Part shown: in pieces, positions 8,477 to 16,764 of the stretch
Layout of the letters: every line of letters starts with the position of its first letter
How positions within the stretch are numbered: position 1 is the first letter of the stretch
NCBI RefSeq assembly: GCF_020521235.1
Contig: NZ_BLAY01000115.1
Span: 1-33,180, forward strand
Source: Microseira wollei NIES-4236
GTDB taxonomy: Bacteria > Cyanobacteriota > Cyanobacteriia > Cyanobacteriales > Aerosakkonemataceae
Reading direction: 5' to 3'
DNA: 33,180 nt
Notes under the pieces: model-generated
What the model saw: only the letters and a program-made list of their open reading frames with translations
What the model was told of the DNA's origin: nothing
Database searches by the model: none
Program-made: the position numbers and the translations under genes

Positions 8477-9067
8477 ATGACAAACTACAACTGGAAAAAT
8501 TTACTTAAAGAACTCAGTCACAAACTGATTGAGGGACGTGAAGCACATTACAAATGGGAACTGACTCCAGAAAGCCTTGCCTCCAGATACTTAGGTAATC
8601 CCGGAGCATCAGAAGACCAAATCGTCTTAGCGGAAACTCGCTTAAAAATTCGATTTCCGCCATCTTACCGAGAATTTCTTAAGGTTTCTAATGGTTGGCC
8701 TAACTCAGATTGGACAGATTTGCAGCTTTGGTCAACAGAGGAAATAGAGTGGTTCGCAACCAGAAATCAAGACTGGGTATGGTTGCCAGATACGGAGGAA
8801 AGACCTTCTGTGCCGGATAGTAAATATTTTGTTTACGGTGAAGATCAAGATCCTATTTTTTTAAGATGCGAATATTTACAAACAGCCCTAGAAATCAGTA
8901 GTAATAGCGGAGACGGTGATATTTTTCTGTTAATTCCTGATGTTGTTTCTGAGGATGGAGAATGGGAAGCATGGCACTTTGGGAGCAAACTGCCGGGTGC
9001 CTATAGATATCGTTCATTTTATGAATTGATGCTGAAAGTTATGGAACAAGGTCGCTTTATTTATTAA
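8477..9067 (+). CDS. SMI1/KNR4-family protein
   Basis: The SMI1/KNR4 (SUKH) core is visible: an alpha-helical start, then the family signature around I-R-F-P-P-S-Y-R-E-F-L-K-V-S-N-G-W at the middle, a Y-F-V-Y-G-E segment and a C-terminal helix. In bacteria this superfamily contains many immunity proteins for secreted toxins, but stand-alone members are common and often have no toxin partner; none is seen here. I chose the ATG at 8477 (196 residues) because the MTNYNWKNLLKEL start begins the folded domain. The 29 codons back to an ATG at 8390 lie in the promoter gap with the divergent gene. That longer start cannot be excluded. Confidence 0.75.
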   Translation: MTNYNWKNLLKELSHKLIEGREAHYKWELTPESLASRYLGNPGASEDQIVLAETRLKIRFPPSYREFLKVSNGWPNSDWTDLQLWSTEEIEWFATRNQDWVWLPDTEERPSVPDSKYFVYGEDQDPIFLRCEYLQTALEISSNSGDGDIFLLIPDVVSEDGEWEAWHFGSKLPGAYRYRSFYELMLKVMEQGRFIY

Positions 9068-9157
9068 GAAATCGAAGATGCTATCGCTCCGATCGCCATC
9101 AGAAGTAAAACAATTCTTGCAAAATATTTCCTCATCTAGAGGCTACACAAACTAGAT

Positions 9158-9487
9158 TTAGCTATTCTTAACTGACTTTTCATCAGTTACAGATTCCTGA
9201 CTCTGCCACTTTTCTAGCAACTCTAAAATCTGAGAGAGGATTTTTTGTTCCGCCAAAATAGCTTCTTTTAACTGGCGTATCTGTTCGGCATTGGGTGGAC
9301 GGTGAACCAAATCATCTACAAAGTCCTCCAAAGCAGATTTTCGCTGAGGGCGTCCCAACGCCGTTTCTGTTGCCAGCTTTTCGTTTTTCTGCAAAGCAGC
9401 ATCTGATTTAGCTGACAACTCTTGAAGATGTTCGCTAGACCTTTTAATCGTTTCAAGCAGTTTTTCTACACCCTTAGAGTTCGTCAA
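9158..9487 (-). CDS. Small coiled-coil protein with TTG start
   Basis: A 109-residue protein of unknown function with two helical charged segments (residues ~8-40 and ~70-97, rich in Glu, Lys, Gln and Leu) that should form coiled coils. There is no signal peptide or membrane segment. The start is the TTG at 9485-9487: GGAGG lies only six bases upstream, a near-ideal ribosome-binding site. It follows the toxin-like gene in the same direction, about 150 bases further on, and may be transcribed with it. The sequence gives no functional clue. Confidence 0.6.
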   Translation of the reverse strand: MTNSKGVEKLLETIKRSSEHLQELSAKSDAALQKNEKLATETALGRPQRKSALEDFVDDLVHRPPNAEQIRQLKEAILAEQKILSQILELLEKWQSQESVTDEKSVKNS

Positions 9488-9599
9488 GGTCTTCCTCCTT
9501 TTTACTTTTTATTTCCAGTTGTTCAATTCGTTTGTTCAATTCGTCAATTTTTCTTTCTACCTCTTCCTCTTCCTCTGCGTCCTCTGCGCCTGGAGCGGT
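9474..9599 (-). pseudogene. Short open frame without a start codon
   Basis: Forty-one codons run from just after a TGA (9600-9602) to a TAA at 9474-9476, encoding an acidic stretch then a heptad-like helix (IDELNKRIEQLE). The stop overlaps the TTG start of the next gene by 14 bases, as in coupled genes. No ATG, GTG or suitable TTG begins it. Its 5' part is the CTCTGCGTCCTCTGCG-type dispersed repeat common in cyanobacterial spacers, so a repeat insertion may have cut off the front of a small gene. Confidence 0.3.
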
Positions 9600-9641
9600 T
9601 CAATAAAAAAGCCTCCACTAGAAAGTAGAAACGAGAATAAT

Positions 9642-10157
9642 TTAAGAGTCAGAACTACAACCGTCGCTTGATTCTTCATCTCCGACTTCTTGCTCTGCTA
9701 TCTCGCCTTCTTGGAGTTGCGTTGAACTATTACTTTCATCTGAAACGTTATCAGACTCAATAATTTCCCCCAGTAAACGCTTTAAGTTCTGATCTGGTGG
9801 ACGTTTCTCAAACTCTGCATGTGTGTAAATCCATACAAGCACCACCTGTTTTTGTACCGTGTTTATCAAATAGATAAGCCGCCCCTGTCCGGCGGCTCCG
9901 CGAAGTGTAGGCATTTTAAATTCGAGTTTCCACAATTCCCATCCAGCACAGTTAGTACCTTTAGGCCAAGGTTCTAAATGTCCTAAAGGAGGACGAGGGC
10001 GGGGATTAATACTCAAAATAATAATGAATTGCTGTATTAATTCGATAAACTTAGCGGCTGCTGCGGGATTTTTGCGATAGTGAACGCGAATCAACTTTTG
10101 TTGCTCTCGCTCAAAGTTCTCTGAGAGCTTGATCTGAAATTCGCCTGAGCCGTTCAC
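9642..10157 (-). CDS. RelE/ParE-type toxin-like protein with acidic tail
   Basis: Residues ~5-130 resemble the RelE/ParE toxin fold: an N-terminal helix pair, then the strands RLIYLINTVQKQVVLVWIYT and a closing helix containing EFEKRP. Such proteins cleave ribosome-bound mRNA or poison gyrase, kept in check by a partner encoded next to them. The last ~40 residues are an acidic Ser/Glu/Asp tail not usual for the family. The start is GTG at 10155-10157, with GGAGG six bases upstream, placing it 47 bases inside the preceding gene; that overlap suggests translational coupling. Family membership is judged from pattern and context, not from a search. Confidence 0.6.
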   Translation of the reverse strand: MNGSGEFQIKLSENFEREQQKLIRVHYRKNPAAAAKFIELIQQFIIILSINPRPRPPLGHLEPWPKGTNCAGWELWKLEFKMPTLRGAAGQGRLIYLINTVQKQVVLVWIYTHAEFEKRPPDQNLKRLLGEIIESDNVSDESNSSTQLQEGEIAEQEVGDEESSDGCSSDS

Positions 10158-10593
10158 AAGCTTCCTCCGCAGTCATGGCTTCCCTAGTTTCTAAATTGGC
10201 AAAAGCCTCTTCAAGTGCATCAGATAGGGCTTTTTGATAAGCGATATCTTCCTGTTCAATTTTAGCCAAAATTGCGTTTATAAGACGCCCAAACGCACCA
10301 GAATAAGCAATAAAAGCATCTTGCTCACCTTTAAGCACAATCCAAGCTAAATAAAGACGGTTTGCCAAGACAAGGAATATTCCTTGAATACCTTTTGGAG
10401 GTTCAATTACCTCATAGGCAAAGGTTGCGAGCAATTCTCGCTTTGGGTCAGGAAATTCCTCCCAATGCTCTTCAACCATCACCGCTAGGGCATTTGCCTT
10501 TTGAGTAAGCTCCCAAAGACGAGAAGAGTTAGACCTGCGCGGCTGAAAAATCTGCCTAATCTCATCAGGGCTAATTGTGATGGTGGCGGACAC
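10111..10593 (-). CDS. Putative partner of the RelE/ParE-like gene
   Basis: A 160-residue, mostly helical protein I do not recognise. It contains a central moderately hydrophobic segment (GIFLVLANRLYLAWIVL), probably a buried helix, and a charged C-terminal helix with the repeated pattern EEAFANLETREAMTAEEA. It starts with GTG at 10591-10593, with GGGAGG eight bases upstream. It overlaps the toxin-like gene by 47 bases, in the order expected for antitoxin before toxin, but it lacks any recognisable ribbon-helix-helix or HTH DNA-binding domain. It could be an unusual antitoxin or simply an operon partner. Confidence 0.5.
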   Translation of the reverse strand: MSATITISPDEIRQIFQPRRSNSSRLWELTQKANALAVMVEEHWEEFPDPKRELLATFAYEVIEPPKGIQGIFLVLANRLYLAWIVLKGEQDAFIAYSGAFGRLINAILAKIEQEDIAYQKALSDALEEAFANLETREAMTAEEACERLRRISDQALREL

Positions 10594-10741
10594 TCAGCTT
10601 ACCTCCCAGATTCGCTTGGCTACTGGCAGTCAGTTATGACCTAAGCGACGTTTAGTGCGTGCATTTTATTTATATTTTGACACAACGCACGCAATACCTG
10701 TGGTTAACGCTTGAGCAAAAGCTGTATTTGATCATAAGCCG

Positions 10742-10776
10742 CTAGCATGGCAGTCTTAAAGACTTTGCCATGCTAG
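10742..10776. repeat. Perfect inverted repeat in the groEL downstream spacer
   Basis: CTAGCATGGCA (10742-10752) pairs with TGCCATGCTAG (10766-10776), and GTCTT/AAGAC extends the stem inward. It lies between the toxin-antitoxin-like genes and groEL. On the plus strand it is followed by GGTTTT, so it could act as a terminator, but no plus-strand gene leads into it. Confidence 0.6.
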
Positions 10777-10845
10777 GGTTTTAACTGCTGATTTAACTCA
10801 AAAAAGTGCCAAAAGCGGCTTGAAAGATTGACAACTTCATAGCTC

Positions 10846-10868
10846 AGGGCAGGTGCTATACCTGCCCT
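10846..10868 (-). terminator. Likely groEL transcription terminator hairpin
   Basis: AGGGCAGGT and ACCTGCCCT form a perfect 9-bp stem with a 5-nt loop, 16 bases after the groEL stop codon. There is no strong U-tract after it, which is common in cyanobacteria. Confidence 0.55.
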
Positions 10869-10884
10869 TACTAACCATTAAAGA

Positions 10885-12677
<1,793 letters not shown>

Positions 12678-12682
<5 letters not shown>

Positions 12683-12989
12683 TAACGATCGCGAGAATAT
12701 CTTTTTCGGAAAGCAGGACGTATTCATCGCCACCGAGTTTGACATCGGTTCCGGCATACTTGGAGTAGAGAACCTTATCGCCAATTTTGACTTCCATTTC
12801 TTGGCGCGAACCGTCATCGTTCCGCTTCCCAGAGCCAACTTGGACGACTTCTCCCACCTGGGGTTTTTCTTTGGCGGTGTCGGGTAGGAGAATACCGCCA
12901 GCGGTTTTTTCTTCCGAGGCGCTGACTTTAACGAATACGCGATCGCCCAACGGTTTAACGGTAGAAACGCTTAAAGATACTGCTGCCAT
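12678..12989 (-). CDS. groES: Co-chaperonin GroES
   Basis: A 103-residue GroES, the heptameric lid of GroEL. It shows [12 protein letters not shown] near the start, the mobile-loop region around [12 protein letters not shown] that contacts GroEL, and the conserved [12 protein letters not shown] near the end. It is the first gene of the groES-groEL operon. The ATG at 12989 is the standard start. About 93 bases of leader separate it from the CIRCE operator. Confidence 0.97.
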
Positions 12990-13018
12990 ACAAACAATAC
13001 TCCGACTACAGATTTTGA

Positions 13019-13042
13019 TGGGTCATGGGTCATGGGTCATTG
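13019..13042. repeat. ATGGGTC heptamer repeat in the groES leader
   Basis: ATGGGTC is repeated about three times within the untranslated leader of groES. The same unit occurs at 13316-13353 and 15457-15475, so this small region carries three copies of one STRR family. Confidence 0.75.
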
Positions 13043-13081
13043 GTGAAGCTCCATGCTCAATTCCCACTTCCCTTCCGAGAG

Positions 13082-13108
13082 TTAGCACTCTCATCTCCTG
13101 AGTGCTAA
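13082..13108 (-). promoter_or_regulatory. CIRCE operator of groESL
   Basis: TTAGCACTC, nine bases, GAGTGCTAA: a perfect copy of the CIRCE inverted repeat bound by the HrcA repressor. It overlaps the likely -10 box and lies about 93 bases before the groES start. Release of HrcA on heat stress would switch the operon on. Confidence 0.97.
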
Positions 13109-13135
13109 TTTAAAACGAGTGGAACGAGATCGCAA
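13107..13135 (-). promoter_or_regulatory. Likely groESL promoter
   Basis: On the minus strand TTGCGA (13130-13135) and TAAATT (13107-13112) are 17 bases apart, fitting the sigma-70-type consensus. The -10 box touches the CIRCE operator, which suits repression by HrcA. Confidence 0.6.
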
Positions 13136-13146
13136 CAATTTTTCTT

Positions 13147-13162
13147 GTACGGGTTCCCGAAC
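13147..13162 (-). promoter_or_regulatory. K-box upstream of groESL
   Basis: GTTCGG-GAAC-CCGTAC on the minus strand fits the reported K-box pattern GTTCGG-NNAN-CCNNAC, an element linked to light- and heat-responsive groE expression in cyanobacteria. It lies just upstream of the -35 box, where an activator would bind. The consensus is quoted from memory. Confidence 0.65.
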
Positions 13163-13224
13163 TTAACAGATCGCAAGAATTGCCAAGAGTATAAATACTC
13201 ATGACGCCCTCTAGGACGCGGTCA

Positions 13225-13261
13225 AGAAACCCGGTTTTTAGGACGCAGAAACCGGGTTTCT
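13225..13261. repeat. Hairpin repeat of the AGAAACCCGGTTTCT family
   Basis: AGAAACCCGGTTT (13225-13237) and AAACCGGGTTTCT (13249-13261) form a perfect 13-bp stem with an 11-nt loop. This word is a widely dispersed palindromic repeat in cyanobacterial spacers. It lies in the roughly 500-bp gap between the groES start and the ferredoxin-like gene. Confidence 0.75.
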
Positions 13262-13315
13262 GGCGAGATAGTACCTAAGTCTTGCCGCAGTCTGCTACAG
13301 ATAATGTTGATAATA

Positions 13316-13353
13316 GGTCATGGGTCACCAAGGGTGACCCATGACCCATGACC
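13316..13353. repeat. Perfect inverted repeat made of ATGGGTC units
   Basis: GGTCATGGGTCACC (13316-13329) and GGTGACCCATGACC (13333-13346) give a 14-bp stem with a 3-nt loop; another ATGACCC follows. It is built from the same heptamer as the groES leader repeat, here in both orientations. It lies immediately before the [2Fe-2S] protein gene and could affect its translation. Confidence 0.8.
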
Positions 13354-13385
13354 CAAAAAGCAGCATGAAGGAGAATCTAGCGACA

Positions 13386-13829
13386 ATGTCATCGGATGAA
13401 GCTTTAGAAACTTGCTCGCCGAAAAACGATAACGCCTTAGCAGCGTGCGTGAAAAATTTGGGACTCGGTCAAATTGAGCGACACGTGTTTATTTGTGCAG
13501 ACCAGACAGTTCCCCAATGTTGCTCGAAGGAAGCGAGTTTAGCATCTTGGGAATATCTCAAACGGCGTCTTGTGGAACTGAAACTGGATAAACCAACCGA
13601 CACGCGACCGGGTTGTATCTTTCGCACCAAGGCGAACTGCTTGCGAGTATGCGCCGCTGGACCAATTATGGTCGTCTATCCCGATGGAGTCTGGTATCGT
13701 AATGCAACGCCGGAAGCGATCGAGCGGATTATCCAGGAACATCTGATCGGCAATCGGATCGTAGAGGAGTATGCGTTCTTAACCCATCCCTTACCAGAAC
13801 CAGTGTTTTTGATTAACTTCCCAGATTAA
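13386..13829 (+). CDS. Thioredoxin-like [2Fe-2S] ferredoxin domain protein
   Basis: From the ATG at 13386 (147 residues) the protein shows the thioredoxin-like [2Fe-2S] ferredoxin pattern: HVFICAD with Cys37, then Cys45/Cys46, then CIFRTKANCLRVCAAGP with Cys85 and Cys89, followed by YPDGVWYRNATPEAIERI. These cysteines should bind one [2Fe-2S] cluster, giving a small soluble electron carrier or sensor; the partner is unknown. The frame extends upstream to ATGs at 13341 and 13365. The first is inside a repeat, and AAGGAG lies 12 bases before 13386, so that start is preferred, not certain. A (2Fe-2S) ferredoxin beside groESL may be chance. Confidence 0.85.
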   Translation: MSSDEALETCSPKNDNALAACVKNLGLGQIERHVFICADQTVPQCCSKEASLASWEYLKRRLVELKLDKPTDTRPGCIFRTKANCLRVCAAGPIMVVYPDGVWYRNATPEAIERIIQEHLIGNRIVEEYAFLTHPLPEPVFLINFPD

Positions 13830-13897
13830 AACCCACTATAATATCATTGCACTTATACAGCATACTTCCGTATTCCTACTAAACTTCCTTTGCTATT

Positions 13898-14260
13898 ATG
13901 CATTCTACTGACCTTAAATTCCGCATACCAGTTGTGACCTTGCTCACAGGTTGCGGGATACACTGTGTCAGTAGAATGCATAGAACGCTGGGAAGTTTAT
14001 TGGTCAAGGACTGGAGCATTTTGACTCTGGATCTATTCAGAGTGCCCCGTTCCACCCTGGGTTTAAGCCACAGGGTTGCCAAACTTCCCGCGAGATCTTG
14101 TCAGCACCCCCGGCTGAAGCACAGGTGACTTTGTCCCCAGTTTCAGGTAGCTGACCAGCCTCAGGCTAAGGGCTGCGTTGAGGGCAAGGGTTAAACCAAG
14201 ACCTACCCTCGAATGCTTCTCTAGTTAAAGGCTGCTAGAACCGGAACGTTAACAGAGCGG
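13898..14260 (+). ncRNA. Candidate structured RNA, possibly orphan HEARO/IscB omega RNA
   Basis: There is no plausible protein here, but nested pairings are dense. ATGCATTCTACTGAC (13898-13912) pairs perfectly with 13966-13980, enclosing CCGCA/TGCGG and TGTGA/TCACA. GGGAAGTTT (13990-13998) pairs with AAACTTCCC (14081-14089) and encloses two hairpins, ACTCTG/CAGAGT and ACCCTG/CAGGGT, forming a multi-branch junction. GTCAGC (14100) pairs with GCTGAC (14150), and GAGGG (14180) with CCCTC (14206). The region ends at the left-end hairpin of an IS200/IS605-type remnant. HEARO RNAs, the guide RNAs of IscB, have this size and setting and often lack their protein gene in cyanobacteria. The strand and family are inferred. 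Confidence 0.45.
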
Positions 14261-14545
14261 CAGAATTCCCCATCCGCCGTTAGCGGTGGGGATGGATAGC
14301 CGGATAATTATTCGGACACCCACAAGGGGTGTCGCAAAACTATCAAACTGCCTGTGGAAGACGGGCGGCTGCCTGTGGACGCTGTGTAAGACCATCATCG
14401 GGTTTAGTCCCGAATACCTTGAGTGTATTCCCAACGTGGCGACGGCGGATGAGACGGGAAACCCAAAAGACGAATAAGACCGTCCTTGAGTTGAGTTGTT
14501 GTCGGCAGCCCCGACTTCAGCTCTCGCAAGTCAGGGTACTTCACT
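14256..14545 (+). mobile_element. Internally deleted IS200/IS605-type element
   Basis: The left end CAGAATTCCCCATCC (14261-14275) plus GGTGGGGATGGATAGC (14285-14300) matches the left end of the intact tnpB element (4707-4721 and 4731-4746), including the bulged T in the stem. The right end AGCCCCGACTT...AAGTCAGGGTACTTCAC (14507-14544) matches its AGCCCC...GGGTAGTTCAC right end. Stem bases differ but remain paired. Only about 200 bases lie between, with no complete tnpB or iscB. One frame ending at 14477 may be the tail of a lost tnpB. It could still be moved by a transposase in trans, or serve as a guide-RNA source. Confidence 0.6.
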
Positions 14546-14806
14546 CCAGTGCATTCTGGATTGTACAAACCCTAAACGTTGGCGTACTTGCTCGCGCTTT
14601 GGCGCGCTACAAGATAGCGCGAACGTTACACCGTACAGGGTAAGCGTACTCCGGCTCTCGTTCAATGGCAGCAGCCGTTGGCATGACGGAGTGGATAGAG
14701 ACTGTACCTCTCCCTATCCCCCCGCCAGGAATGGTTAAAACCGCGCCCAGCCCTTGTTTCCTGCACCGGATGAATCACCCCGTTTCTACGCTCCCAAGAG
14801 TTTTCT
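14546..14806. other. Spacer before the response regulator gene
   Basis: It contains a GC-rich palindromic stretch (GCTCGCGCTTTGGCGCGCTAC, 14594-14613 region) and CGCGCT/AGCGCG hairpin arms, then nothing recognisable. Short open frames here have no protein-like features. The promoter of the downstream regulator should lie here but is not clear. Confidence 0.4.
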
Positions 14807-15451
14807 ATGAAAGACACTCGCATCAGAGATACAAAACGATTACTGTTAATAGATGACGATCCGAACCTGATTTTGCTGGTTAAGGATTACCTGGAATTTA
14901 GAGGCTACGAGGTAGTCACGGCAGAAAATGGTCGCCAAGCACTCGATGTACTCGAGCAGGAAATGCCAGACCTGATTATCTGCGACGTGATGATGCCGGA
15001 AATGGACGGCTATACCTTCGTCAAACACGTTAGAGAAGAACCTCGCACCAGCTGGATTCCGGTTTTATTCCTTTCCGCCAAGGGGCAAAGCCAAGACAAG
15101 GTCAAGGGGTTGAACACGGGTGCCGATGTTTACATGGTCAAGCCCTTTGAACCAGAAGAATTGGTGGCGCAAGTGGAATCCTCGCTCAAGCATACCTCGC
15201 GCCTGTTGCAGCATCAGGCCAAGGGAGACGAAGCAACGAGAATTCATGTGCCGTTTGACGTGCAGTTAACCCCGACGGAATTAAAAGTTGTACAGCATGT
15301 GGCACGGGGTTTGGCTAACCGGGAAATTGCGGACGAACTCAACGTGAGTCAGCGCACTGTGGAAAGCCACGTATCAAATATGTTGGGCAAAACAGGACTG
15401 CACAATCGCACAGAATTAGCACGCTGGGCAATCGAAAACAATATGGCTTAA
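14807..15451 (+). CDS. NarL/LuxR-family two-component response regulator
   Basis: A 214-residue response regulator. The receiver domain (~10-128) has acidic Asp16-Asp18, phosphoacceptor Asp60 (LIICDVMMPEMDGY), the switch Ser90 and Lys112 (VKPFEPEE). The C-terminal LuxR/NarL helix-turn-helix (~152-212) has the typical LTPTELKVVQHVARGLANREIA start and a recognition helix in VSQRTVESHVSNML. It should bind DNA when phosphorylated. It resembles the Ycf29-like regulators of cyanobacteria and red-algal plastids, though I do not assign that name. It faces the kinase operon tail to tail, so one of those kinases is a possible partner. Confidence 0.9.
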   Translation: MKDTRIRDTKRLLLIDDDPNLILLVKDYLEFRGYEVVTAENGRQALDVLEQEMPDLIICDVMMPEMDGYTFVKHVREEPRTSWIPVLFLSAKGQSQDKVKGLNTGADVYMVKPFEPEELVAQVESSLKHTSRLLQHQAKGDEATRIHVPFDVQLTPTELKVVQHVARGLANREIADELNVSQRTVESHVSNMLGKTGLHNRTELARWAIENNMA

Positions 15452-15456
15452 GGGGG

Positions 15457-15528
15457 GGTCATGGGTCATGGGTTATAGGTCAGGGTCGGACTGTTTGCAG
15501 TTTGACCAATTGCCCATTACCTATAACC
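15457..15528. repeat. Heptamer repeats and inverted repeat in a convergent spacer
   Basis: ATGGGTC-type units (15457-15475) run into GGTTATAGGT (15471-15480), which pairs with ACCTATAACC (15519-15528). The inverted repeat lies between two converging genes and could terminate both transcripts. Confidence 0.6.
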
Positions 15529-15570
15529 TATTACAAGCTTTTATGGTAGAAAATTTGTGATAGCGAGGCG

Positions 15571-16743
15571 CTAACCCAGAGTAAAGTAAAACGTCGCACC
15601 TTTATTGACTTCCCCATCAGCCCAGATCTGCCCGCCGTGGCGGTGAATAATCCGCTGTACTGTCGCCAACCCGATGCCGGTGCCTTCAAACTCGTTTCTG
15701 CCGTGCAGGCGACAGAAAGCAGCGAAAAGTTTGTCAGCTTTAGCCATATCGAAACCTGCACCGTCATCGCGGACAAAATAAGTGTGAAGTGAAGATTCTG
15801 TATCTATCCCCCGTTTTAAGACGCCAAATTCTATGCGAGCGCGGGGTTTGTTGCGGGTGTACTTCCAGGCATTACCGAGCAGGTTTTCCAGGACTATCTT
15901 GAGCAGTGGCTCGTCTCCCTGAGCCACGACGCCTTCTGCAATGATAAATTCGACCTCTCTTTCGTTTGAGGTTTGGCGCAGAGAAATGGCAATCTCTTTG
16001 GTTATGTGACTCAAATCAACGGTATCAAATTGCATCTTGCTGCTCGTCACCTGGGATAGGCGCAAGATATCGTCGATTAGTTGCTCCATGCGCTCTGTTG
16101 CTACACGTACCCGTTCCAAGTAATGTTTGCCGTCTTCGTCGAGCAGGGAAGCGTATTCTTCTTCTAACACCCATATGTAGCCGTTAATACTGGTGATTGG
16201 GTTACGCAGGTCGTGGGCAACTGAATAGCTGAAAGCTTCTAGTTCTTGGTTAGCGGTTTCTAGTTGGGCGGTGCGCGTTTGCAGTTCTTGTTCTATTTTG
16301 ATCCGATCGCATATCTCCTGTTGCAAGCGATCGTTTTGTTGTTGCAGTTTTGAGTGCAAGTTGCGGATGCTCAAGTGGGTCGTCACGCGGGCTAAAACCT
16401 CTGCCTGTTGAATTGGTTTGGTGACATAATCCACCCCGCCGACGCTAAACCCTTTGACTTTATCTTCCCCATCGCTAAGTGCCGTCATAAAAATCACCGG
16501 GATATCTTTAGTAGTCTGATTAGACTTGAGGCGCGAGCAAGTTTCAAACCCGTCTATTCCCGGCATCAGTACATCCAATAAAATTATATCTGGTAAGGCA
16601 TATTCCACCTGCTCGATCGCACTTTCCCCATCTTCTGCCACCAACACTTCAAAGCCGAAATCGGTCAAATAATCGAGCAACGCTCCCAAATTATTGGGCA
16701 TATCATCGACAATTAAAATAGTGTTTTGTTCTGGTTTTTTCAT
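15571..16743 (-). CDS. Receiver-histidine kinase (second paralogue)
   Basis: This 390-residue protein has a receiver domain first (Asp57 in LLDVLMPGIDG, Lys109), a coiled-coil linker (~125-170), a HisKA domain with the phosphorylated His177 (SYSVAHDLRNP) and an HATPase domain with the N-box NLLGNAWKYT and G-boxes DDGAGF and GTGIGLATV. The receiver-first order means it takes phosphate from another kinase or regulates its own. It has no membrane segment. It is the last gene of a three-gene operon, 21 bases after its paralogue. The receiver-linker part is almost identical in DNA to that paralogue, while the kinase parts have diverged. Confidence 0.93.
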   Translation of the reverse strand: MKKPEQNTILIVDDMPNNLGALLDYLTDFGFEVLVAEDGESAIEQVEYALPDIILLDVLMPGIDGFETCSRLKSNQTTKDIPVIFMTALSDGEDKVKGFSVGGVDYVTKPIQQAEVLARVTTHLSIRNLHSKLQQQNDRLQQEICDRIKIEQELQTRTAQLETANQELEAFSYSVAHDLRNPITSINGYIWVLEEEYASLLDEDGKHYLERVRVATERMEQLIDDILRLSQVTSSKMQFDTVDLSHITKEIAISLRQTSNEREVEFIIAEGVVAQGDEPLLKIVLENLLGNAWKYTRNKPRARIEFGVLKRGIDTESSLHTYFVRDDGAGFDMAKADKLFAAFCRLHGRNEFEGTGIGLATVQRIIHRHGGQIWADGEVNKGATFYFTLG

Positions 16744-16764
16744 ATTTACTTTTTTTATGTTTGC

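Noticed and set aside
13898-14128. A 76-residue frame within the structured region
   Set aside because: It starts inside the perfect inverted repeat and runs through several hairpins; no protein-like signal. The region is better explained as RNA.
14594-14640. A tRNA-like stem with a seven-base loop (CGCGCT...AGCGCG)
   Set aside because: No acceptor, D or T arms can be built around it; it is a dispersed palindromic repeat.
14286-14643. Overlapping short frames in the miniature element
   Set aside because: No IscB (RRXRR, RuvC, HNH) or complete TnpB motif is present. At most, the frame ending at 14477 is a tnpB tail remnant.
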